The notes under the pieces were generated by a model that saw only the letters and a program-made list of their open reading frames with translations, ran no database searches and was not told the DNA's origin. Below, piece after piece: positions 49,001 to 59,639 of a DNA stretch of 64,000 bases; within the stretch, counting starts at the first letter, position 1; every line of letters starts with the position of its first letter. A program made the position numbers and the translations under genes. Source of the stretch: Anisakis pegreffii (taxonomy: Eukaryota > Nematoda > Chromadorea > Rhabditida > Anisakidae); contig JAPYMA010000131.1 in NCBI GenBank assembly GCA_035041965.1, positions 1 through 64,000 of the forward strand, in the 5' to 3' direction.

Positions 49001-52000
49001 AATAATTAGATCTCAGAATGAATTAACTATGCAAACGATACCGGATGAAGTGCATGTGTTTCACCTATTAATAAGTTTTTAAATTCTTAAAACAGAAAGC
49101 AGTTTCATCGAGTGCTGTGTCGTTCTTGCAGTTATCGTTATGCGGCAGCTGTCGAATAGATCTTTAAAATTTATTGCGCTCAACGATTTCAAATATTAAA
49201 AGGAATCCACAAACGACAACCCCACAAAACAGACACTCATTTGTTGGGCCATTGGCCATTTGGAAAGTGCTGAATAAGCAAAGAAGAACATCTCGCTTCA
49301 ACACCACTATTGAATGGCATTGTGAATTGGATTATTGCTCAACACATCCAAACAGTTATCGTTTATTTTTTGTGTGCACCTAACAAGTATTTCACTTCAA
49401 ACACAAAACTCTGTTTCATAGAAGTTGTGAAAATTTTTTCTCATAGTCAGTTAGCTTATAACTTCCCACACTTCCATTACATGTTTGTCGGGGAGTTTTC
49501 TTTTTCACGAGGGTTAGACATCACTTCGAGATATTTTTATTTTGTTCAATGAACGGAGGTTTTAGACATCACTTCTATTCAGTGATTATTGAGATTCATA
49601 AAAATTGCGACCGATTCTTCTTCCAGATGTAGTCTGATCTGCTTTTATCGGATGCTTCCACGAGGGCTTCTACAAAGGGTGAGAACAATGATATTCTTAG
49701 ATATTGTGTCATCTGCAATTACTACTTGTTAACAGCAACTAATGAGATGAAAAAAGCAGACACGGCAGCACGACCATTGACGCCATCAAATAACAAATTC
49801 TCTGATCTGTTGTCCGTCTCACTTGAGGTGTTGCAAATTTGATTGACTGCGAATGAAAAACGTTCAGTTCTTCTTGAAAAACGTTCAGTTTTGTTCAGTG
49901 ACTACGTCTTATGGATGACGTTCCTGTAAGCGATATTCTCGACGAGAGAGATATTGGATTGACAAGATGTCAGTTTGCAAATGGGATGGATACTTTTTAA
50001 AAAGTAGCAGTGAGCAAACAGAATTGATGTGAGCCTATCAAATAAAACTTAAAATGTTTGCAAAAGTGAAGAATTCACTCAGCAGCAAAATGAAGTGTTG
50101 TTGTTCATTATCGGATGCGCCTTCACTACTTACAGAGTAACTCATGAAAGTGAGAAAACGTCACCCGGATTGGGTCTTTTAACGAAATACAAAATTGCGA
50201 TGATCGAAACTGTGAAGCAAAATTCTTGCTAACATTTAACGCTCAACTCTCGAATTATAATAGTTTCTTACTAACGATAGGAGCGATCCTTCTATTAAGT
50301 CAGTGTTATGGATTTCAGCTCCGAGTTTATGCTGCATAATTGATTCTGAGAAAAATTATTCCAAAAATATACCTCTCACATCTAACTGCGAGAATCCAGT
50401 GATTTTTTTGCGAGCATCCGAAACATTCTTGTGTTCATAATTCCTTAGCAGATGAAACGATGAATTAGTATTGTCGATCAAAACTGATTCAGTATTTTTG
50501 TGTCACCAATCATCTCTATCATTCTTCATCGACGAAGTTTTTCACTGACGATTAGAACTTTGGATTGAATCAGTCAAAATGTGAAATATTCTCCAGTATG
50601 TACTTGACATGTTGCGATCGTTTTATCACAAAAGAAAAAATAAAGTACAATTTTTGAGAATGAAACAACTCTCAAACTAATTACCATTGAATTCTTCTAA
50701 ACTGCAACTGAAACGTCACATGGTTAGGACAACGACAAATGATGCATGTGCTCATTGCAGGAATATTTAGTTTTGGATTAACTTTTTCAGTTCAGTTATT
50801 TTAATGTCAGAGAGTAAAATTAAATGGTACATTATAAGCCGTAAAATTTAATCATTTCAATCGTGAGCCAAACAATTCATATTGTCTCATTTGGCTTGAA
50901 ACATTCGAATTCCATTTTTGAATTTAACAAACGAAACGATCTCATGATGAATGGCAATTATTGTTTCACTACAATCGATCAAAACATAATCAAAGAGCTT
51001 CATAAATCAAATTTTTATGGTTCCTCTTATGTTAGACGAACACAAAGAAGTCAACCATCCACAGAAAAATGCCCAGATTCTAGCACGAAAAATGATCCGA
51101 ACTACGGAACACCACCACCACCACAAATTTTCAGTCCGATTGAACTTTCGAAAGCCAACTCTGACTATCACAATAATTCGTGACTCGGCGTAATTACAGG
51201 CCTTCGAACATACGACATCATACGACGAGTCAATCAGTGGTTACATGCGAAGACAGTTGACCGTGAACGGTGAACGTTGCATTCCACTGAGATACGGTAC
51301 TAATCCTCATCAAAAAGATGATGCTGAGCTGTACATTCGTAATCGAGAAATGCCACTCAAAGGTGATTTTCTTCTCAATCTATTTTCCATCACAATCCAA
51401 TTTTTTTTCGTTCGAATTCTGACATTCAAATATCATACTTCCTTCCATATAAAATCCTTTTATTCGCAAAAAACGCGCTCGACGTGAAAAAATTCCCATA
51501 ATAAATCCAATTTTTGCATTATTCGTTGATCATCCTATCAAATTTATGGGCATTACTTTGACTAGGAAGAATTTTAAGTGCTATGACAAATTGAAATACA
51601 GACAGAACACAACATAGACAGCAGTAGCACCAGATTTCGTGGCCGTTGTAGTTTATGACTAGGAAAATGATTGTATCAATTTAAAAAATTATCATAATTG
51701 ATCATACGATATTGCGTCAAAATCGAACATCTAAAGTCAACCAATTTTGCCATCTGTAACTATTGTATTTTAGTTGACATATTGTTGAGTATTGTTACAG
51801 TTCTGAATGGTGCTCCGGGCTACATCAATATTTTGGATGCGTTGAATGCATGGCAGCTGGTCAGCGAGTTGAAACAGGCCACAGGTCTTCCGGCAGCCTC
51901 TTCGTTCAAGCATGTCAGTCCGGCTGGTGCGGCTATTGGAACCCCCCTGAATGCATCCGAAGCGGCCTCGTGTATGGTTGCAGATCTGGCGTTGAGCACA

Positions 52001-55000
52001 AAGCATCCATCGTTAGCCGCAGCATACGCTAGAGCTCGAGGTTGGTCTCCGGACTGGTTTTGAATCCTTCGAACGTGTCACCATATTTTACATGCGTCAC
52101 TTGGATGAACTATTTTTAACATGCGTGATTCAAGATTTTTTCCATCAAGTTTTGCTCTCATCATCAACTTTTACCAAATTCTCTCGGGGCATTCACTGAG
52201 TAATGACTGAAGCGAAATGTGGAATGCTTCAGTTAAATCATAGGATGTATACACACATAAAACAACAAACAAGGTGTCAATACTGCTTCAGAAACAAATC
52301 ATGGAATTCGGAATGGAATAGCAGTGTTATTTTTCCGTGAATCTATTCCGTAAATGTTTTACGCACACTTCTACTAACTATAAGCATTTTTTTGGATTCA
52401 GTCAATTGAAACATTTAAGTTTCCATTTTTCCAATTCACATCCACATAGAAAGCGTTTTCCAATATAAGCGTTTTCCTCTGAAATCTCCAGAGAATGGGA
52501 AAAAAAGCTAAAATATGTGTGCATTGTTGATATCTATTTCTTTGAATGTTTTTGTTGTTTTGTTTTGATGGGGAACAAAATTGTGCAAAGGCATTGAGCA
52601 AAAATAAAGAAGAGGAAGTAGCAAACTCAAGAATATCTTGTCACTGCGGTAAAAAACTGTTATTTCTGGGCAATTCGAATTGGAAAATCACATGATCTGT
52701 TTTCCTAGCATAATAAAACTGAATGGAACGCAATACTGAATTGATAATATCTGATATTGACATCATGATTTCTATTGCTCGTAGAATGGGAACTGCATCT
52801 GACACCATCACGATGAGCGAAATAAGTTCAGATGTGATAGAAAGCAGTTACCAAGCGGCCATAAATGTTGTATAAGTGATAGATCTATATACGTATGAGT
52901 GTTGATGAAGACTGCAAACTGTATCGGAATGTCTTCGGCTACGGTGCGACAGCAATGCGGAATCACTCCTAGTCTTAACGCTAGTTGAGAAATCAACGGT
53001 TCCGGGTAAAATATTCTAGAATATTCGTGAGGATTGCATAGATCACCTAATTCGGATCAAATTCATAACTGTGAATGGTGGAATTATGTATGTATTCACT
53101 ATGAGCGATTGTATTAATACACTTCGATTAAATGTCTTTTTCGACGATCTCTAGGTTGATCTGCTTGAATATTCACTTGACAATGATGCAAGTCGGTGAA
53201 AAACTCAGTTATGATTTTCGGGATGGGTTTAAAATAACGATTGAGATTTAATTTTGAGAACAGGATTGGGTGATGTTTTCATTGAATGCAATCAGGATAC
53301 AAGAACTTATTGGTGAGTTTGGTTTGCTGTAAACGGTAGGTAGTGCTATTCGCAATGATGTTCGTTTCGCATTCGTTGAACACTGCTCCTCATTCTTCGC
53401 TCATAAACGAGAATTACCCTCTTCGTTGAACGATCTTCAAACTCATTCCACGTATCAGTCACAAACTTATCAATTGAGATCAGACAAAAAACTGATAAAC
53501 TTTCGGTTCGACGTAATGAAATTGAGCGTTTTTCTTTTCACCCAGCGATCATCACTAACTTCTCGTTTATGTGCTGTGTGATAACTATTTGTTTGTGAGC
53601 TTAATGTCATTTGAATTGATCAACTTGTCGCATTGTACGATCACTGCCTTCTCGATTGATATTGTTTGATTTGATTGGAGCTTATTGCAGTCATTTAAGA
53701 TATCATTTGTTTTTGTTTTGGTTAATTGTAGCACGAAGCACTTCTCATGAAACCATCATCTGCGAGTGTTTGATTCATTTTTGCTTATCTTCTTGTTTTA
53801 GCGCCTCACCATTGATTACTGTATGAAGTTCTCGATTAGTCAATTTTTTTGGATGATTTGGTTCTGCAGATCAGGATATATGAACACTCTGACAGTGAGA
53901 TTGCTATCAGTTGAAAACGTTGATTTAGAATAATAACTGATGAGTTGAATAACTGTGTTTTTGCAATCAGCATAAAATATCATATCAAATTAGCTTTTCT
54001 AACGAATTTTTAATCATCGACGCGAAGACGTTCAATGGGGTGACGGTTATCGTAGACGTGATTCGAACATATTAGAAACCTTTAGATCTGGTGGTGATAT
54101 TTCTCTTTCATTCAGTTGACCTTATGACCGTAAACGTTTGAGATTGGAAAACATTTCATAATATCAATCTTTCGGCTTCTTCTCTGCTCTGCTCCCATGA
54201 GCACGCTATTTATTCTTCAACATCATCTTCGAGTGAACCACTGCTTTCATGCAGCAATTCAAGTGCTTCAAACTTTGATCTTTTCGATATGAATTAGTCT
54301 CGGAATTTTGACCAATGTTGCAGCATACTTCAACGTATACAAACGTAAAATTTGACACAAATTAAGGTGCCGACCGAATGTCGTCGTTCGGTGATTTCAT
54401 TGCGTTATCGGACAAATGCGATGAGTTAACGGCGAAAATCATCAGTCGCGAAGTATCGGACGGCGTTGTTGCGCCTGATTACGACGGTGCTGCGATGAGT
54501 ATTCTGGCCAAGAAAAAGAATGGCAATTACACTGTTTTGAAGGTTGATTCGTTTGATCTAGAGCATGCTTATCTGATTTATTTTTTCATTTTCTTACATA
54601 ATGACCAAATTCTCATTGTATGGAGCTTCTCATTCAGAGAAGTGCTAAAGATGATGACTGCAAGCATGATCACTTCCTTTAACATGTTGTTTATGCATTC
54701 GATACGGAAGTTCATGGAGACATAAAACAACTACACACACTTTCATGAGCAATTTTTGTGATGATTCTAATGGACTAATCCCATCGACTAAGTTACACAT
54801 TGGCTCAGAACATGCCTCATGTTCATAGTTGATAATCCGATATTGATGCTGTCGATATTCTAGGTCGATCCGCAGTATATGCCATCAGAGACCGAGGAGA
54901 GAACCATATTCGGTTTGCGTCTCAAGCAAAAACGTAATACGGCCGTAGTTAGCACTGAAACTTTCAAAAATATCGTTTCAAAGTCTAAAGAGGTAAAATT

Positions 55001-58000
55001 ACGCTCTAATTTATTCGAATATACGTACAGGTGAACGATGATTTCTTAAAGTAATATGGAAACCTGAAAATTTTAAGAAACATCTTAAAATAATCTTATT
55101 CATGCCTGGTCGCATGCGAATCGATTCGGAATGAAGAACAGATGTATCTGATGAGATGAATGAATCTTGATCGGATTATTAAGTGTTACGTGATGAGTTG
55201 ATGAATTTGTTGGTGAAACGTGAAAATTGTAACATTGTTGGTCGGTGATAATATTTAAGTTATTATTTTAGCTGCCACAATCAGCTGTTAACGACTTGAT
55301 TGTAGCAACAATTGCTGTCAAATATACCCAATCGAACAGTGTATGCTTCGCTCATCGTGGACAAGTAATCAGTTTTGTTTAACTGTTCATATTTGGCAAT
55401 TTAACGAACTACCCGTTCACCCGCATTCCACAAATTCTTGAAGGCGATGCTCTTTCGACTGAATTAAATCCGAGTTGTCCAGGAAATAAAAAATGATCTC
55501 CTAAAGCATAAAGTCGAATAAAGTTTCCACTCTAGCGTAACAATTCTTAGAATCTCTTTAAAAAAATCCTACAAGGCTTGATAGTGCAATCAAAAGCCAA
55601 ATTCAGGTAATTGGTATGGGTGCAGGTCAACAATCGCGTATTCACTGCACTCGTTTGGCTGGTGAAAAAGCCGCCAGTTGGTGAGTATTATTATGATCTT
55701 TTGCGATATTCGTTCATCATTCTTTCATGTATGTTCAACAGAACCTTCTTTTGAATCGTACAAATGACAAATCAAGTGATCAAAATACGATTTGAGATAC
55801 GGAATCGTTTCATTCATTATTTTGTTATTTTATGAAATCGCATTACAAAATCGTGACATTATGAGCACATCGTGATATTATGCGAGAAACAGAAACTGAT
55901 CAACAATGAGGACATTTTTGCTTGACCAGATTCCAATATTGAAGCGTATCTCTGCTGCGACATCCGTTCGCCCCACCGTCGTGAATACGAGCAAGTGTCT
56001 CGCAATCACTTTTGCCGTAGCATTTCACTTTGAAACGATTACTTAATCGCTGAAAATTTTCCATTTGTTTGGCATTAAATCATAAAATGTTCACTTATCT
56101 TGAGTTTTACTACTGAAATTTTGCAATACTTTGGATTGTTACTGTTTGTTTAGAGAGAATTAACATGATCAATTGATAATACTTCAGCTTTCGACCAGTT
56201 TTTTGAAGCGATTCGTGAGTGTTTTTTTATCAATTCGATCAGAGAATCTGAATTCTAATTACTCCCTCAAAACTGTGACAAATTTCAAAAAAAAAGCAGC
56301 AGTTGCTCGAAGAAGAACAAAACATTATCACATGATATGAAGTGTGAACAGATCAACTGCAATCAGATTTTATAAGAATTTTAAGGAAATTTGCTACTGA
56401 ACGAGTTAGTTTTGTTCTCGTCGCCTCAAAATCCTACGCTTGCGCTCATGAAGCTTAAAAAAGCATCCAAAAAACACTCGAAAAAAACGTTATTCTCTCG
56501 CAAATTTGCTCGCGGAATTTTGAAGTAATCTCACCGAAATAGTTATCTGACGGAAAAATGAAATTTCAGTGCATGATCGGTTCGATTTTCTGTCATTATT
56601 GCTACATTCATTCTCTTTGATTGATCACTTCAATACGAACTATTTGTTATAAATGCTCGGATATATCTAAGGAAATACGAAAACCTACGTCATGTCTTCG
56701 TCATCTAAATCCTTAAATCCTAGCAGTCGTTATTCTGAATTCACTGCTTAAACGAATTGTTTCGTCTATTTTTTAGCTCGAAAAGCGAAACATTTTTCTA
56801 CACATCGAAAAAAGTGTTCCATTGGTAGGCGAGCAAAGAGGAGTTTTGTAACGGCAAAATCACTATGAAAGTTTAATTTGTATGCACGAAAAGCAATTTT
56901 TAAAATGTCCCCCATTTCCTAATGAAAATCGCTAAAAAACATTCGCATATACATGATATTCTACGTTCGCTAAACCACAGCTGTTGTCTTGAGCATTTTG
57001 AATGGTCAGCTTTTGGTTCCATTTCAATCAAAATAGTGAAAATTATTTTCGAATCTATTGCAAATCTGTTTGGTTTGTTTCAATGAAACCTGGTTCAATG
57101 AAAATACATACCCTAAGGCACTGTTGTGAACATTGATAATCTTCTGAACACGCAATCCACGCTTCATCTTCGTCTTGATCATCCAGCCTGCCCGGTTGGT
57201 AGCATTGCTAAAACATTTCTTCGGTAATGCTCTCATCGGCGATCATTTTTGCTCTCTCTTAAAAAGCAATTGAACACTTGAACTAAATTGTCAAAGGGAA
57301 ATTTTTTCATAATATTTTATAAATTTTCGAAAAGTTTTCAGGTCTATAATCTGATTTTAGTAATCTAATCGTTTTGTTACAACTCAAAAAGTTTCATTCA
57401 AATCACTACCTATAACTGAAAATCAAATTGAGGATAGCTGACGGTTATTTACTGGTTTGATTATAAGCCTTAACAAACAGCACAGAAAGGATAAGTTTTA
57501 TCTCACTTTGTATTGGTAGATGTTTAGTCGAAAATAGCCACATCCAAGTCGACCGTAAATATCTCTGGAGCAGCCTTTCGGTACACAACCTGAGTCAGTT
57601 TCGCACATTGCTCTCATGCAGTCATCGTCGAATTCCACTGAAATTTTTTCGATCATTTGCTAAACTCGAAATTACTAAAAAGAAGCCAGCACTCATGTTT
57701 ATTCATTCTTTGTTTCTCACTCTGATTGATTTACCACTAGTTTCATCGATCAATCTCTAGCAATGATTGTATGATCACAGCGATCAAAAATTCCGCGAGT
57801 TTTGATAAATTATTGTTAAGCTATCATTAAGTAACAATTGAAAATATCTGTTGATTAGAACATGTATCTGCATCGTAAAAATAAAATAAATGAAAAAATA
57901 AGATCCAATGAAGTTGAATTTATAACCTTGTTTAAACATGAGAAGACATTCAACGAAAGGAATAAAATAGAAACATAGCAAAAAAGTATTGCAGAAGACG

Positions 58001-59639
58001 ATCATCACTAAAATACACTCAGCAGTTGTGTTAATGTAAACATATATTGTGAGATTTCTGCACATTTCGCTATATTTAGCAAATGTTAAATGCCCATTTC
58101 ATTTCATGTTCTGCAAAACGGCACCGCCCATCAAACAATAACATGAATTACTTGAAACAGTCAATCACTTTGAGAAGCCCATTGAGAAATTAAGCAACAA
58201 CGTTTACGGTATTCCACTCATTGAACAATGGATTGAATTTTTGATAGTTGCTAAATCACCAGTGATCACTTTTATTCATATGATCAGTTTTTCATGCATT
58301 ACTTCATCAATAACTTGGAATCGTCGTTCTTTTTTTTTTTGAATAATACCAAGGAAACCTCTTCTTTTGAATGGAACATCATTAAAATCGCGAACTTCTA
58401 TTAGAAGGTTTCTCAAGTTTCAAGGACTGACTTCTGTTATGATGCGTTTTAGACAAAACACTTCGGCAAACGACTATAGATTCGCTGATCCTGTTGTAAA
58501 ATCCAGTTGAATTTGAGGTGGATGCGTCAGAACAAGCGTGTGCTGAACTTACCCTGGAAGCCAAGCGTTCGTCGAGCGGATAAATCTAATGCAATTGACG
58601 TGATGGTATCAGGCGTACTAGGATCTGAGATATCACAAGAGCATTGGAGCAATTATTTCACCGAAAGTGTCAATCCTATTTCAACGGTAAAACATCAGTC
58701 AACATTTTTGTAGCTGCACCTTGATTTGTTCTTCAAATAACTCAAAAGCATTCGTCTGACAACTGAAAAGTATTTCTCATCAACTGTTCGTTTTCTGCTG
58801 TCAACCTGGAAGATAGCTGAACGAGTATATTATGAATATAAACAAAATGATCATTGCCCAGAACCGAACCTAGGGAATTCGTTTCATTCAACTTTTCAAA
58901 TACTCCAACATTGTTCACAAATCTGTTGTTGTGATAGTTTATTCCTATGAGAGTTTTCTTCGTTTCACTATATCGATGCGGTTGATTGTTGACGATTAGA
59001 TTAATATTTTATAATACGGCAAATTCATTCATCTATTATTGTGGGAAATTAGTGATACTGTGTATACACAATCCAGGAATATAGTTTTTGTTTTTTGTTT
59101 TGAGGAAGAACGTAAAGAATGGCTGAGTAAATTGAACAACGTGGTTGTAAGCTCAGATGCATTCTTTCCTTTCCGTGACAGTATCGACTGCGCTAAACAG
59201 GTATCATTTAACTCATCTGATTGATTTCATTCCTCATACACGACTGTCAGAATGAAGCTTCAGACATACGCTGAATTTTGTTTCAAAAATTGAAAGAGTT
59301 TTTGCGAGAAATTTCAAAATCACTTCAATATCATGAAGTAATTCAGGTTCACTTAACTTATCGTGAATCCAGAGAAGTCCCATAGATCAAAAAATGATTG
59401 GAAATCCACGAAATATGTAAATGAACTAATTATGCTTCAGCTATCAGGCGTAATTGGGTTACTCAGTCGAGTGTCATTGGACGATTACGTTTTGAAATTT
59501 TCAAAAAGTTTTGTTTCAGTTCGGTGTGAAATACGTGGCAAGTCCGGGTGGTTCAGCCAGAGACGAGGATATTGTCGAGGCGTGCGATGAGTATGGAATG
59601 ACTCTTATCCATACGGGCCTTCGACTTTTCCATCATTGA
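34078..59639 (+). CDS. ATIC: Bifunctional AICAR transformylase/IMP cyclohydrolase
   Basis: ATIC carries out the last two steps of de novo IMP synthesis: 10-formyl-THF-dependent formylation of AICAR, then ring closure. Fifteen exons: 34078-34111, 34263-34389, 34582-34702, 35195-35398, 36039-36092, 37188-37247, 51200-51362, 51801-52040, 54367-54542, 54864-54992, 55272-55364, 55607-55680, 58518-58686, 59105-59200, 59520-59639. They give 619 residues in frame (human 592). The cyclohydrolase domain (about 1-210) shows [15 protein letters not shown] and [15 protein letters not shown] (67-81). The transformylase domain shows [28 protein letters not shown] with the catalytic Lys-His pair (291-292), [22 protein letters not shown] and the C-terminal GLRLFHH. 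All key motifs are intact. Exons 5 and 6 carry a linker slightly longer than in the human protein. Intron 6 is 13.95 kb, and intron 12 contains an antisense lysozyme gene. Confidence 0.95.
35097..35660 (+). repeat. Direct repeat in ATIC introns 3 and 4
   Basis: A block of about 30 bases (AGTAGTTCTGCATCATATTT and the following GATTGATCGCAAG) near 35097 recurs near 35625 with one mismatch. The nearby phrase GTGAAAGTTTTGATGA (near 35070) recurs near 35786. The two copies lie in introns on either side of exon 4, so they look like a local duplication or two fragments of one dispersed repeat. Confidence 0.7.
36093..37187. other. ATIC intron 5, nothing supported
   Basis: This 1.1-kb intron holds an antisense open frame of 67 codons (36756-36959) with many Lys and Ser residues but no family resemblance and no splice context I can defend. 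I see nothing else of note. Confidence 0.45.
40700..40935. mobile_element. Small fold-back (MITE-like) element
   Basis: TGGCGTAGCTA at the left end is mirrored by TGGCTACGCCA at the right end, an imperfect terminal inverted repeat of about 11 bp around some 236 bp. The interior starts C-rich (ACCCCCTCCTCCC) and then becomes a long purine-only-like tract of G and A (about 40748-40830). There is no coding capacity. A non-autonomous DNA transposon is likely; I did not confirm a target-site duplication. Confidence 0.5.
44314..44535. mobile_element. 222-bp palindromic element of TTAGGC-type motifs
   Basis: The first 25 bases (44314-44338) pair with the last 25 (44511-44535), with a single G/T difference that would still pair in RNA. 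The left half carries four GCCTAA hexamers and the right half four TTAGGC hexamers, mostly within TTGCCTAA/TTAGGCAAA phrases, with related GACAGTTTGCC steps between them. This makes a near-complete fold-back. TTAGGC is the nematode telomere unit, but here the hexamers are spaced, not tandem. A fold-back transposon is the simplest reading. Confidence 0.75.
44968..45023. repeat. Perfect 23-bp hairpin
   Basis: Positions 44968-44990 are an exact reverse complement of 45001-45023, with a 10-base AT-only loop. The arms run from ACTTTTTTCTCTCAGT to the GCCC next to the loop. No mismatch or bulge is present. It could be a hairpin RNA precursor, a very short fold-back insertion or a cruciform-forming site. 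A typical miRNA precursor is longer and has bulges. Confidence 0.85.
52041..54366. other. ATIC intron 8, nothing supported
   Basis: A 2.3-kb intron. An antisense frame at 52808-52996 and a short plus frame around 52900-52980 overlap in a patch of higher GC, and neither resembles a known family. I see no repeats or RNA genes. Confidence 0.4.
55900..58005 (-). CDS. ilys: Invertebrate-type lysozyme, nested in ATIC intron 12
   Basis: The family (destabilase domain) cleaves bacterial peptidoglycan and some members also cut isopeptide bonds. Four minus-strand exons (58005-57927, 57637-57507, 57207-57112, 56049-55900) join in frame to 151 residues. Residues 1-20 are a hydrophobic signal peptide. 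The mature part has the expected pattern: SGC at 42-44, a conserved Asp at 52, CGYF at 59-62, [17 protein letters not shown] (86-96), [22 protein letters not shown] (118-132) and a YWNLVK tail, with 14 cysteines. The ATG follows TATTTTAG by two bases, so the mRNA is probably trans-spliced. All exons fall within ATIC intron 12 (55681-58517) on the opposite strand. Position 41 is Asp where the well-studied family members have the catalytic Glu, and the second Cys of the usual CLxCIC start is Ala. Confidence 0.92.

Larger units (their letters stand above)
37248..51199. other. 13.95-kb ATIC intron 6
   Basis: This intron is far larger than the others in the window. It holds two fold-back elements (40700-40935, 44314-44535), a perfect hairpin (44968-45023), a run of 11 C (43579-43589) and a TTA repeat near 47060. 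It also has exon-like plus-strand patches with reasonable splice signals: 39297-39362 joining 39497 onward, 40451-40530, 41602-41759, 42951-43062, 43320-43415, 47192-47308, 48095-48221, 49633-49678 and 49736-49827. Several pairs agree in phase, but I recognise no domain, and competing frames are open over some of them, so none is called as a gene. A frame of 106 codons (50863-51183) ends 16 bases before exon 7. Confidence 0.6.

Noticed and set aside
57784..58065. 93-codon antisense frame read as one protein
   Set aside because: Only 58005-57927 is coding, as lysozyme exon 1. The rest is upstream of the acceptor at TATTTTAG or lies in intron 1.
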